From Dichetophora obliterata (Eukaryota; Arthropoda; Insecta; Diptera; Sciomyzidae): a stretch of DNA of 64,000 bases. The stretch lies in contig OY986436.1 in NCBI GenBank assembly GCA_963920525.1, forward strand, positions 80,259,630 through 80,323,629, in the 5' to 3' direction. Position 1 is the stretch's first letter. Every line of letters starts with the position of its first letter. Positions 44,286-55,800 of this stretch are shown piece after piece. Made by a program: the position numbers and the translations under genes. The notes beneath the pieces are model-generated. The model saw nothing but the letters and a program-made list of their open reading frames with translations, was not told the DNA's origin and searched no databases.

Positions 44286-47200
44286 TGTTGCATGCAGCCA
44301 AATCTAGCTGGCAGTCGCAGAGCTTAAACAGCCATAAAAGTCGTCATTGCAGTGGCACCATAAAAATGTTTTCATATTATCGGGCCATATGGCAACACTG
44401 CGCGAGAGCTGAATCTACTTGGTTGTTCTGATGTTTTTTTGTTTCTTTCTCTCTCCTCTCATTATGTTCGGTAATGGCATTGTTTTTGGTGCGGCCGTTT
44501 AAACGGTAGTCTGATCAGGCGATTTCATAACGGACATGAATCGAAGGTCAATAGCGAGTTTGTCGGCTTGCACTCAGAACGGTACAGAATGCACAAGGAG
44601 TGAGATTTGAGTCGTGGACCGTGTCGGACGTGGTTGATGGGATGCTTTCGACAACTAAGCAGATATCAAAAGAATTTAGCCGCTACGAATTGTCAAGAAA
44701 AGTTAATTTTTTTAAAAGCAATACAAATTGGCGTTTATTTGCGAAGAACTAAGTAATTGAAGTATAAATTAATTGATTTAAGAAAGAAAATAATAATTTC
44801 TAAGAGTAAACAAAATACGGATACTAACAATCATAACAGCAAGCATTTATAGCAAAGAAATAATGTCTCATACAATACTACTCGTTCACAGAACGTTAAA
44901 TTTTGAAATTAAAGAAAACAGGGTAGAAAAAAAAAAGGAAATAAGAAGCTGTGAAAAGCTAACCCGCTAAAAATAAAGACGGAAAAAGTTTATAGAAAAA
45001 AAAAAGACAAAAAGTGCTAGGAAAAATAGTGCTGAAAAAAAGAAATAAAATTTAAGAAAAGTTTAACAAGAAGACAGTGGAGAAAAAGTAAAGCTGTGAA
45101 AAGTTTAGCAGCGAAAGTGAAGCATAAGAAACAAAAAGTGCTAGGAAAGATAGTGCTGAAAAAAAATATAAAATTTAAGAAAAGTTTAACAAGAAGACAG
45201 TGGAGAAAAAGTAAAGCTGTGAAAAGTTAAGCAGCGAAAGTGAAGCATAAGAAACAAAAGATGCTAGGCATGATTCAATTATGTATAAGGAGAGATAGTG
45301 CTGAAAAAAATATAAAATTTAAGAAAAGTTTAACAAAAGACAGTGGAGAAAAAGAAAAGCTGTGAAAATTTAAGCAGCGAAAGTAAAGCATTAGAAATAA
45401 AAAGTGCGCGAAAAGTTAGTGCGGAAAGGAAATAATATAGTCGAGAAGAGAAAATAAAAGTAAAGAAAACAGTGTAGAAAGAAAAAAAAAATAGAAACAC
45501 AGTGAAATGGAGTGCAGTTAAGAAAAGAAATTCATAGACAACGATAAAATAAAGAAAACAGTGTAGAGGAAAAATAAAATCGAAAGCGGTGTAAGATATT
45601 GCTGCGGAAATAAGTTTTAAGACAGAAAGAGAAAAGAAAATTTTTAAAGAAAAGTTTAGTGCGAAGTATTTTAAAATAAATAAATCCGTGTAGAAAACAA
45701 AAGTTCTGCAAAGAAATAAAAGCTGTGCAGTTCAGTGCAGCGAAAATTATAGTCAAGACAAGAAATTAAAAAAAATAAGAAAGCAGTGTAGGAAGAGAGT
45801 AATGATTAAAAGCTGTGAAACGCTAGGCAGCGAAAATAAAAATATAAGACAAGTATAAGTGAAGCAGACAGTAAAAGTAAAAAAACTGTGAAACGCTAAG
45901 TAGTTAAAATCAGTTGTACGAAAAGAGAGTAAAGAAAACAGGCCAGAAAGAAAATAAATAAAACCTGTGCCAGGAGTTACAAAAACCCAGAAAGTACGAG
46001 AGTGACATAAAAAGGGGGCGTAACCAGAGGAGGGCTATTCATGATCGCCCACGTAGCAACGGACAGCAGGTTGGAAGTCTCAAACGTCGCTCATCGTGGT
46101 GAAATATTTTTGGTTGTATTGTAATGCTTAAATTTGCCTAAACTAATTCAAGAGTTTTTTTTAGTATAAATTTTTCTGTATATTTTGATGTTCATTATAT
46201 GATATATGTACATATATATTTAAGCAATATTTTTGGACTTAGGAGCTTCTTAATTTGTGTTAAGTTTTTGGGACGCCGAGTTTCGAAACAAATCTTCGTG
46301 TTAGCGCGGGTAACGTATATTAAATCGAATATTTTCATTTACGAATCCCATGTCCTAAGGGTATAACAGTTTGGTACCAAATTATTATGCGGTTATGTGG
46401 GAATTGTTGAATTGCGTCAATGCTTAGGCCAAATCTTGGCACTGTAATCGAAGATTAGTTCAAACGAGGTCTGTTTGTAGTTCCTTTAAAGTTGATAAAT
46501 CTAGTTGGATGTAAACCGATTCAATTATTCTTAAAATGAGTGAGGCAGTAATATTTGAGTTCCGTAATTAAGAGTTAAAAATAAATTTAAGGATATTTAA
46601 GAAAATATAAAAAAGGTTTAAATACTTAAATTTAATTTTGATTTAATTTAAATTTAAGAACAATGAAAATATGTAGATACATTTCTGGTCGCTAAGATAT
46701 TGTAGGTCGTGAATTTGTGTTAATAATTCTCTTAATATTGTTTTTTTTTTCCTTCATATATATATATAAAATTACCTTTGATTTCAGCATAATATAATAA
46801 GAGATTTGTTTTTGTTAAAAATAAGAAAAAAAAAATCAACAAAATATAATGTACCGTTCGAGATTACACATAAAATTCTGAAGTCATTTTTTTTTGGAAA
46901 TCATGTGTGAGTAGGGACAATTTGTTGGGGGTGGATATATGATGTGGTTAAACGGTAGAAGAATTAAAAAAATGGGTGGTGACTGGATCATAGGAAGAAG
47001 GTAAGATGGGTGTGTTTGGTAATTGGGGTTGCAAATAGAATCTTTGTCCTGCAACCATGGTAGGGTGGGCCAGCGAGTGGAACATAACACCGGTTCCCAG
47101 TGTTTTTTTTTGGTATGCCCAAAAGTAGTTTTTTTTTATTGTCGTAGAATACCACCGATGTAAAGGTATTTTCGTGGTGGGTTTGGTTTTTTTTCGGAGG

Positions 47201-47329
47201 CTCAGGGTTTTATTCCCTGGACCTCATTTTGTGTTAGCCCTCGATCCGGCTGGCCAGGTCGAACCGACCCTGACCGTGTGAGCTAGCCGTGTGCAGCCAG
47301 CCGGATACGATAAATTGGGGATATTAACA
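44286..47329 (+). repeat. 3' LTR of the 12.3-kb gypsy (3044 bp)
   Basis: It is nearly identical to the 5' LTR. I noticed GTTGCATG for GTTGCGTG at the start, AAACAAAA for AAAACAAAA near 44807, and ATTTAAGAAA for ATTTCAGAAA near 46596. It ends TTAACA at 47329, directly before the CACA duplication. Confidence 0.95.
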
Positions 47330-47984
47330 CACATTGAAAAATTACCATGGAATGCAAGAACAAAACAAACAAAAAACTTCTCTTCAGAGTACAAGTGTTT
47401 TCCCACCACCAAATTATTCTGCAGCCAATTTGTACCAACAAAGCATAACAAAGCATGATCTTCTTCGTCTTGCATTTGCTGTGAAAGGGTTGTGGTTGAT
47501 GTCGACAGAATTGTTTGTCTATTTCGTAGAAAGACCTGTACGCATATTATAACGCAAAAACAACAATAAGCAAAAAATTTCCCTTCATGGTATAAGCAGA
47601 AACATGTATACAAAAATAATAACAAAATCGAGCAAAAAAATAATGCACTCAGAGAGTAAGCAGATTTCTCGCTCAAATCTCTCATGATAATTTCCTTCAG
47701 AGAATGTGCAGATTTGTCTGATAGATTTCGGATAAAATAACAGACATTCAACAGACTTTTTCGGACGTCAGACATGTCGGAAAGATGTGTACGCTGGGTA
47801 CTTTGTTTACACTTTCTGATGTTGTTTGAATGTTTTACAACATTTAATATTTCTGCAGAGCGTAGTAATGTTAAGACCACACTCGGTTTCTTGAATAAAA
47901 TAAATTGTAATCGGCTATTTTCATCGATTAATAAAAAGTATTAATGCCATATAGAGTAAAGTAATAAAATATAGTGTTGGTAAA

Positions 47985-48947
47985 TCTCTCAGGACAAGCA
48001 AAAGAACAAGCAAAAATAGCAGCCTATCGTGGAAATGGATTGACAACCAGAGATATTGCAGCTAGGCTAAAAAGAAGCAAGAAAAGAAGAAGCTAGCCTA
48101 AATTTAAAAGAAAAAGATGGTAAACAGAAAAGTAGTGGCCGACCATGTAAACTTAGTGCCAGAGATATTCGCGAGATTAAGCGATTAGCGATAAATAAAT
48201 CGAATAGTCCTGCCGATATACGATTCTGTACGATGGGTGCAAAAAATTCTTAAAGATGACATCAACCTTAAATATAAGAAACGTATCCCAAAGCCAAGGT
48301 TAACAGCACGACATAAGCTAGCTAGATTTGCATTTGCAGAAAAGCACAAGTTTTGGGAAGAAGAGTGGTCCAATGTTATTTTTTCTGATGAAAAAAAAAT
48401 TAATTTGGATGGACCTGATGGTTCTCAAATGTACTGGCACGATAAGCGTCAAAAGAAACAGGAAAAAATGTCTCGTAACTTTGGAGGTGGATCTCTCATG
48501 GTGTGGGCTGCAATTGGGGTTATTGGAAAGTCTTCCACTTGTTTTATTTCAACAAAATTGAACAGCCTTAAGTATGCTAAACTACTAGATGAATTTCTTT
48601 TGAATTTCGGGGATGAAATTTCTGAAGGTAACTGGATTTTTCAGCAAGATAATGCGGCAATTCATTCATCGCAGGCTTCTAAATAGTTTTTAAAGGACCG
48701 TAATGTGACCGTTTTGGACTGGCTCACTTGTAGTCCTGACTTAAACCCCATTTAGAGTATGTGGGCAATTTTATCCAAGTCGGTTTTCAAAGATGGCAGG
48801 CAATATGATAATGTAAAAAGCTTTAAAACGGCAATAACTGCCGAATGGGGTAAAATTGAACAAACAACTATACAGACCTTAATAAAATCAATACCTCACC
48901 GTCTCCAAGAAGTAATAATTAAAAAGGGTTCGCATACTAAATATTAA
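47985..48947 (+). pseudogene. Tc1-family transposase, inactivated
   Basis: The N-terminal helix-turn-helix (AKIAAYRGNGLTTRDIAARL, about 48010-48070) is followed by a broken linker, then an open catalytic part from 48237. First Asp is in VIFSDEKKINLDGPDG, second in WIFQQDNAAIHSS. The third acidic residue, expected in SPDLNPIE, is replaced by TAG at 48753-48755; another TAG lies at 48684-48686. The C-terminal part (48759-48947) continues in the same frame to a natural-looking stop. Both stops, one at a catalytic codon, rule out activity. Confidence 0.9.
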
Positions 48948-49169
48948 AAATTATAATTATAATAATTGGCATAATTCTTTTCCTTTGGTCTTATCATTTC
49001 TTCGTAGGAAAACATTTTATTTTTATATATATTTTAAGTTAATCAAATTTGTTTTCTTTACGTTAACTAAGTTATAACATATTAATTCTACATAATAATT
49101 TGAAAAAAACTACATATTGAAGCTTTATTATAATACATTTTGGTCTTATCATTAATTCGTGCAGGTATA

Positions 49170-49920
49170 GGCTTAAGATTAAAATTAATGAAACTCCAAA
49201 ATAAAGTTTGATCGATATATACTTAAATTGAAATGAATCAAGCCTTAAATTCAACTTGACTGATTAACGCCACACAGTAAGAAAACTTAATATTAATTTG
49301 AAGTAAAAGTAAAAATACGATTGAAGTAAAATCTTATTTTTAAAGTAGCGATGGTTCGATAATTTAAAATGTAGCGTGCAATCTTATTTTCAAAGTGACC
49401 ATAATTCAATAACGCAAATGAAACTTTCGTACACAGAAAGAATAGAATCTTAAGATGAACTTGTAATGAATGGAAACCAGATTTAACAACCATTTAAAAT
49501 GAAGTTGATAATTTAAATTAAATACTCTTACCTTGTAATAAAAAAAAAACTATTAAGTAAAGTTAAACTAAATTAATACACGATTTAAGAAACTTTTAAA
49601 CTGCGAAAAAAACAACTTAATATTAAGTTTAAAATAAAATGGTACAAGCCTTAAGTAACCTTTTTAATGTACATGAATAACGAATTAAAAAATTAACATA
49701 AAGCGAATACACTGGGAATTTACCAGTATCTATTTACGTTCAAGAAATAAAATTTACAAAATTTAACAATTCTATACTTACCTTTAAATTACACTAATAA
49801 TTTAATGCCTTCGTAAAAATAATGAAGTTCAATATACACTGAAAAATAATATTTACATATTTTAACAATTTGGCATAACTAATTTGTATTAATTTTCTTG
49901 GACGATGAAAAGTAATAACT
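49170..49920. other. AT-rich non-coding DNA with TTAAG/CTTAA-rich words
   Basis: No gene was seen. The first part (49175-49225) resembles 32750-32800 left of the nest, so both may belong to the same host repeat that was split by the insertions. Confidence 0.4.
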
Positions 49921-49924
49921 CCAG

Positions 49925-50500
49925 GACTGCTGCACTTAGGTGCATCACAGGGTTAATGAAATCATATTCTCGTTCATTAACAGGCAGAGCGGGTAAAGAC
50001 AATGAGGGGAATTAACACCTTCCTCCCTCATACAACACGGTGCATAGTGTGACAGACCGACCATCCACCTCGCTGCGTCGTGACATCCGCGTACCGGATG
50101 ACGAGGCACTTCCTGACTTAGCGAGCGTCTGCATACCTAGCTATGCTTCAGCTTAGCTCAGGGAAATTGGTCGTGGGGTTGCTTCGTCAGGAAGTCATGG
50201 GATGCGATCTGCACAAGTCGTATGTATGCAGACGAGAACGGGAAACGGAAAAGGATCATTTGAATTAAAATTCAAATTATTTGAATTTTAATTCAAATGG
50301 GCGGAAACAGGAAACGGATGGGAGAGGAAAACAAAAAAAAAACCCGAAAGTGGCGACTTAACCGAACCGTAGCCTCTACGCACCGTATAGCATGAGGGAG
50401 GAAGGTGTTAATTCCCCTCATTTTCTACACCCGCCCAACCTGTTAACGAAAGAAAACTTCGGTTTCATTAACCCATATAGTGCACCAAAGTGCAGCAGCC
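49925..50500. mobile_element. ~580-bp element with ~125-bp inverted terminal repeats
   Basis: The left arm (about 49925-50050) and right arm (about 50380-50500) are reverse complements sharing CTGCTGCACTT.GGTGCA, GGGTTAATGAAA, AATGAGGGGAATTAACACC and TTCCTCCCTCAT. The interior holds a nearly perfect 43-bp palindrome (50257-50299, central T) of ATTTGAATT words. No protein is encoded. It resembles a foldback/MITE-type DNA element. Confidence 0.8.
50257..50299. repeat. Perfect 21-bp-arm palindrome
   Basis: Positions 50257-50277 and 50279-50299 are exact reverse complements around a single T at 50278. The arms consist of CATTTGAATTAAAATTCAAAT. It could extrude as a cruciform. Confidence 0.95.
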
Positions 50501-50689
50501 CCTTACCATGCCCTTACCTTTCATCCTCCAAAAGAATCTTACACCAGTTTACTGAAGTAACAACATACCCATGTTAAGGGATTTTTTATTCATATTTATA
50601 AGACAAAAAAAAATACAGAAATATGTTAATAAAAATGATCATTACAATCTAAATGATCCTTGTTTTTTGTGTGTGATTTATACATATCA

Positions 50690-51895
50690 TACGGAAAAAG
50701 TACTTAATTCACTAAATTTTACTGAGACATTAAAAGTTAAAGGTAAGTTTAGAAATATCAAATTATGTTCATGTTCTTTTTCAGTGTATAGTGAATCTCA
50801 CTAATGTTACTGAGACATTAAAGTTAAAGGTTAGTGTAGAAATATCAAATTATAAGCATTTTCTTTTTCAGTGTATAGTGAATTTCACTAATTTTACGAA
50901 AATATTTAAGTTAATTTAAAGGTAAGTTTAGAAATATCAAATTATATTCATTTTCTTTTTCAGTGTATAGTGAATCTCACTAATTTTAGGAAATTTTTAA
51001 GTTAATTTAAAGGTAAGTTAAGAAATATCAAATTATATTCATTTTCTTTTTCAGTGTATAGTGAATCTCACCAATTTTAGGAAATTTTTAAGTTAATTTA
51101 AAGGTAAGTTAAGAAATATCAAATTATATTAATTTTCTTTTTCAGTGTATAGTGAATCTCACTAATTTTAGGAAATTTTTAAGTTAATTTAAAGGTAAGT
51201 TAAGAAATATCAAATTATATTCATTTTCTTTTTCAGTGTATAGTGAATCTCACCAATTTTAGGAAATTTTTAAGTTAATTTAAAGGTAAGTTAAGAAATA
51301 TCAAATTATATTAATTTTCTTTTTCAGTGTATAGTGAATCTCACTAATTTTAGGAAATTTTTAAGTTAATTTAAAGGTAAGTTAAGAAATATCAAATTAT
51401 ATTCATTTTCTTTTTCAGTGTATTGTGAATTTCACTAATTTTACTGAGACATTAAAATTTAGGTTAATTTAAAGATAAGTGTAAAATTATCAAATTATAT
51501 ACGTTTTCTTTTTCCGTGTATTCACTTATTTACAAAAATATTTAAGTTAATTTAAAGGTAAGTATAGAAATATCAAATTATAAGGTTCTTTTTCAGTGTA
51601 TAGTGAAATTCGCTTATTTCACTGTGACATTAAATATTTAGGTTTATTTAAAATTAAGGGTAGAAATATCAAATTATATTAAGTTTCTTTTTCAGTGTAT
51701 AGTGAATTTCACTAATTTTACGAAAATATTTAAGTTAATTTAAAGGTAAGTTTAGAAATATAAAATTATATTCATTTTCTATTTTTTTTTTTTTTTTGTA
51801 TAGTGAACTTCACTAATTTCATGAAAACATTAAATATTTAGGTTAATTTAAAGGTAAGTGTATAAATAACAAAGTGTATTCATTTTCTTTTTTTT
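50690..51895 (+). repeat. 91-bp satellite with splice-site-like motifs, about 13 copies
   Basis: TTTTCAGTGTATAGTGAA recurs with 91-base steps in the best part (50961, 51052, 51143, 51234, 51325, 51416 for the CAG). Flanking copies are more diverged. Most units contain TTCTTTTTCAG (acceptor-like) and AAAGGTAAGT (donor-like), dividing each unit into 49 and 42 bases. Alternating CACTAATTTT and CACCAATTTT units give a 182-bp higher-order period between 50961 and 51416. Confidence 0.9.
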
Positions 51896-51899
51896 CGTT

Positions 51900-52884
51900 T
51901 TTAATTCGTTGTATGCTTACAATTGCCCGAAAATCGATTAAATGTCTACCGGATAAAGTGCAGCTTTAGATAAAATAGATTTACAAAATAAAAAAACACA
52001 TAAATTAAACATGTCAAAGTGTTACCAATCAAAACGTTGCATTCCACATTCAATCGAAATGTCTTACACGACTTCTTATCTCTTAGATGAACAGATGTAG
52101 AGCAGCAATTCATACGGATATATATATCTTTAATTTAGACAGCGCACCATGATAAAGAAATACGTTTTAAAAGAGCGTACATTATTTTAATTCCTATACT
52201 TTATTGCAGTTTTACCTTTTTTTTTATTTTATTTTTTTTTTTTAAATTAGCAAGTGCGGTTTGAAAAATCTAATATTGCATATCGCAACCCAAAAACCTG
52301 GATAAAACCACTGAGCTCAATGTTCCCATCACTATGATTTTTGTTTACCCACGACAATATGCTTAAAAGTTTGTGATAAAAAGAGTAAAAAAACTTAGGT
52401 CACTTTAAGGTCAGCTTAAACAAGAGTTAGCTGATGGTTAATTGAAAGAAAACCCCAATTCAATGAAGGACATGCGCAGTAGAGGCTTTGCGCCAGCTGC
52501 AAGAGATTTTAAGCGATTTTTGACACAAGCTCTTCTACTCAAGCTGCTTTTAAAGTTTAACGAATTACTGGTTCTTGACTTGAAACCAACTGAATTCTTT
52601 ATAACAAAATTTCATAATAGAACAATTTTCATATTTTCATCCATTAGAGTTTATGAAACAACAAGAAAAAAAAATTTACCTTTTCAGGTTTTGCCACTTC
52701 AATGGTAGATTTTGATTAAATTACTTTTATTAACATAAGTGTAATTTTTTTTTCAAATACTCGATAAAGTCAAGATAATGATAACCATTAAAGTGTCTTT
52801 GACGCTTTGAGTGTCGTTAAACTTAATGCAATACGTAATTTTTTCTTTCAATTTTAACACTTTAGCTTATTAATATATTTTTTT
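51900..52884. other. AT-rich non-coding DNA between two satellites
   Basis: Short frames (for example 52442-52708) show no family resemblance. The last part (52855-52884) includes TTTAGCTTAT, which reappears after the 547-bp array. Confidence 0.4.
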
Positions 52885-55800
52885 GATAATTCTAAAAAAA
52901 TATAATTTTTTTTAGAATTATATATAAGCTTAATGCCAAAAAAGTTCATGAAGCAACAGGTTGCAACAACAATAAGTTCTTTGCAGAACAAACCACCAAG
53001 CAGACTAGACAGCTGTTTCGTTGATAGCTACATCAACTCATCAGTAGTCTTCTGTGGCTTCTGCAGTACCATCCACTTTGATAAGCTTATACTAACACCT
53101 TCTGTTAAATTAAAACAGAATTATGTGCTGTATGTCGCCTTTCAAAGCAATGTTTTTCTACTACTTTGCAAATGCAAAGGTTCAAAAAAGCGACTGCATT
53201 GATTCTGCAAAGACTTGTTTGTTGTGCTCTTTGTTTACTTCTTTATCACGAATCAATCTAGGCTCCAACAGTTCGTTGGTATAAACCATAGAAGGCGTGA
53301 AGAAGGTTTTTTTGAAAAAAGTTGTTTTATGTGTAGACATAATAACATACTTGTTTTCGTAGGTCGGGCTCGCACCAGTGTTTACATGAAAAGTTAATGA
53401 TGGCATATTTTCATTACAATATATTTTTTTGATAATTCTAAAAAAATATAATTTTTTTTTAGAATTATATATAAGCTTAATGCCAAAAAAGTTCATGAAG
53501 CAACAGGTTGCAACAACAATAAGTTCTTTGCAGAACAAACCACCAAGCAGACTAGACAGCTGTTTCGTTGATAGCTACATCAACTCATCAGTAGTCTTCT
53601 GTGGCTTCTGCAGTACCATCCACTTTGATAAGCTTATACTAACACCTTCTGTTAAATTAAAACAGAATTATGTGCTGTATGTCGCCTTTCAAAGCAATGT
53701 TTTTCTACTACTTTGCAAATGCAAAGGTTCAAAAAAGCGACTGCATTGATTCTGCAAAGACTTGTTTGTTGTGCTCTTTGTTTACTTCTTTATCACGAAT
53801 CAATCTAGGCTCCAACAGTTCGTTGGTATAAACCATAGAAGGCGTGAAGAAGGTTTTTTTGAAAAAAGTTGTTTTATGTGTAGACATAATAACATACTTG
53901 TTTTCGTAGGTCGGGCTCGCACCAGTGTTTACATGAAAAGTTAATGATGGCATATTTTCATTACAATATATTTTTTTGATAATTCTAAAAAAATATAATT
54001 TTTTTTTAGAATTATATATAAGCTTAATGCCAAAAAAGTTCATGAAGCAACAGGTTGCAACAACAATAAGTTCTTTGCAGAACAAACCACCAAGCAGACT
54101 AGACAGCTGTTTCGTTGATAGCTACATCAACTCATCAGTAGTCTTCTGTGGCTTCTGCAGTACCATCCACTTTGATAAGCTTATACTAACACCTTCTGTT
54201 AAATTAAGACAGAATTATGTGCTGTATGTCGCCTTTCAAAGCAATGTTTTTCTACTACTTTGCAAATGCAAAGGTTCAAAAAAGCGACTGCATTGATTCT
54301 GCAAAGACTTGTTTGTTGTGCTCTTTGTTTACTTCTTTATCACGAATCAATCTAGGCTCCAACAGTTCGTTGGTATAAACCATAGAAGGCGTGAAGAAGG
54401 TTTTTTTGAAAAAAGTTGTTTTATGTGTAGACATAATAACATACTTGTTTTCGTAGGTCGGGCTCGCACCAGTGTTTACATGAAAAGTTAATGATGGCAT
54501 ATTTTCATTACAATATATTTTTTTGATAATTCTAAAAAAATATAATTTTTTTTTAGAATTATATATAAGCTTAATGCCAAAAAAGTTCATGAAGCAACAG
54601 GTTGCAACAACAATAAGTTCTTTGCAGAACAAACCACCAAGCAGACTAGACAGCTGTTTCGTTGATAGCTACATCAACTCATCAGTAGTCTTCTGTGGCT
54701 TCTGCAGTACCATCCACTTTGATAAGCTTATACTAACACCTTCTGTTAAATTAAAACAGAATTATGTGCTGTATGTCGCCTTTCAAAGCAATGTTTTTCT
54801 ACTACTTTGCAAATGCAAAGGTTCAAAAAAGCGACTGCATTGATTCTGCAAAGACTTGTTTGTTGTGCTCTTTGTTTACTTCTTTATCACGAATCAATCT
54901 AGGCTCCAACAGTTCGTTGGTATAAACCATAGAAGGCGTGAAGAAGGTTTTTTTGAAAAAAGTTGTTTTATGTGTAGACATAATAACATACTTGTTTTCG
55001 TAGGTCGGGCTCGCACCAGTGTTTACATGAAAAGTTAATGATGGCATATTTTCATTACAATATATTTTTTTGATAATTCTAAAAAAATATAATTTTTTTT
55101 TAGAATTATATATAAGCTTAATGCCAAAAAAGTTCATGAAGCAACAGGTTGCAACAACAATAAGTTCTTTGCAGAACAAACCACCAAGCAGACTAGACAG
55201 CTGTTTCGTTGATAGCTACATCAACTCATCAGTAGTCTTCTGTGGCTTCTGCAGTACCATCCACTTTGATAAGCTTATACTAACACCTTCTGTTAAATTA
55301 AAACAGAATTATGTGCTGTATGTCGCCTTTCAAAGCAATGTTTTTCTACTACTTTGCAAATGCAAAGGTTCAAAAAAGCGACTGCATTGATTCTGCAAAG
55401 ACTTGTTTGTTGTGCTCTTTGTTTACTTCTTTATCACGAATCAATCTAGGCTCCAACAGTTCGTTGGTATAAACCATAGAAGGCGTGAAGAAGGTTTTTT
55501 TGAAAAAAGTTGTTTTATGTGTAGACATAATAACATACTTGTTTTCGTAGGTCGGGCTCGCACCAGTGTTTACATGAAAAGTTAATGATGGCATATTTTC
55601 ATTACAATATATTTTTTTGATAATTCTAAAAAAATATAATTTTTTTTAGAATTATATATAAGCTTAATGCCAAAAAAGTTCATGAAGCAACAGGTTGCAA
55701 CAACAATAAGTTCTTTGCAGAACAAACCACCAAGCAGACTAGACAGCTGTTTCGTTGATAGCTACATCAACTCATCAGTAGTCTTCTGTGGCTTCTGCAG

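Larger units (their letters stand above)
35023..47329 (+). mobile_element. 12.3-kb Ty3/gypsy retrotransposon with 3-kb LTRs
   Basis: Two direct LTRs (35023-38067 and 44286-47329) both start TGTTGC and end TTAACA. CACA flanks the element on both sides (35019-35022 and 47330-47333), a 4-bp target duplication. A tRNA-Lys-type primer-binding site, gag, pol with protease-RT-RNase H-integrase order, and a short 3' region follow. I noticed only about three differences between the LTRs, so the insertion is recent. No env gene is present. Confidence 0.95.
33690..47803. mobile_element. Unclassified inverted-ended element (GTACCCAGCGTACA), ~1.8 kb without its gypsy insertion
   Basis: GTACCCAGCGTACA at 33690 and its inverted copy at about 47790-47803 bound the segment, and similarity continues inward (TTCCGAC and further CTGACA/TCGGAC words). 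Inside lie two minisatellites and the 12.3-kb gypsy. No transposase is recognised. I could not find a clear target duplication, so the class is open. Confidence 0.5.
33570..49165 (+). mobile_element. Tc1-like DNA transposon, interrupted by nested elements
   Basis: The left end CACTGCACGAACTAATGATAAGACC (33570) and the complement of the right end, CTGCACGAATTAATGATAAGACC (to about 49165), are inverted repeats with TA next to both. An inner copy of the same motif (TTTGGTCTTATCATTTCTTCG, near 48984) suggests IR/DR-type ends. A Tc1-family transposase lies inside near the right end. Without the nested insertion (33690-47803) the element would be about 1.5 kb, the usual Tc1 size. Confidence 0.7.

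Noticed and set aside
47224..47880. 218-codon open frame on the minus strand
   Set aside because: It starts in flanking transposon DNA and runs into the gypsy LTR across the insertion border. No family resemblance, with composition typical of translated non-coding DNA.
50690..51895. CRISPR-like regular repeat
   Set aside because: The whole unit repeats with no unique spacers and the context is a fly genome, so it is a satellite.
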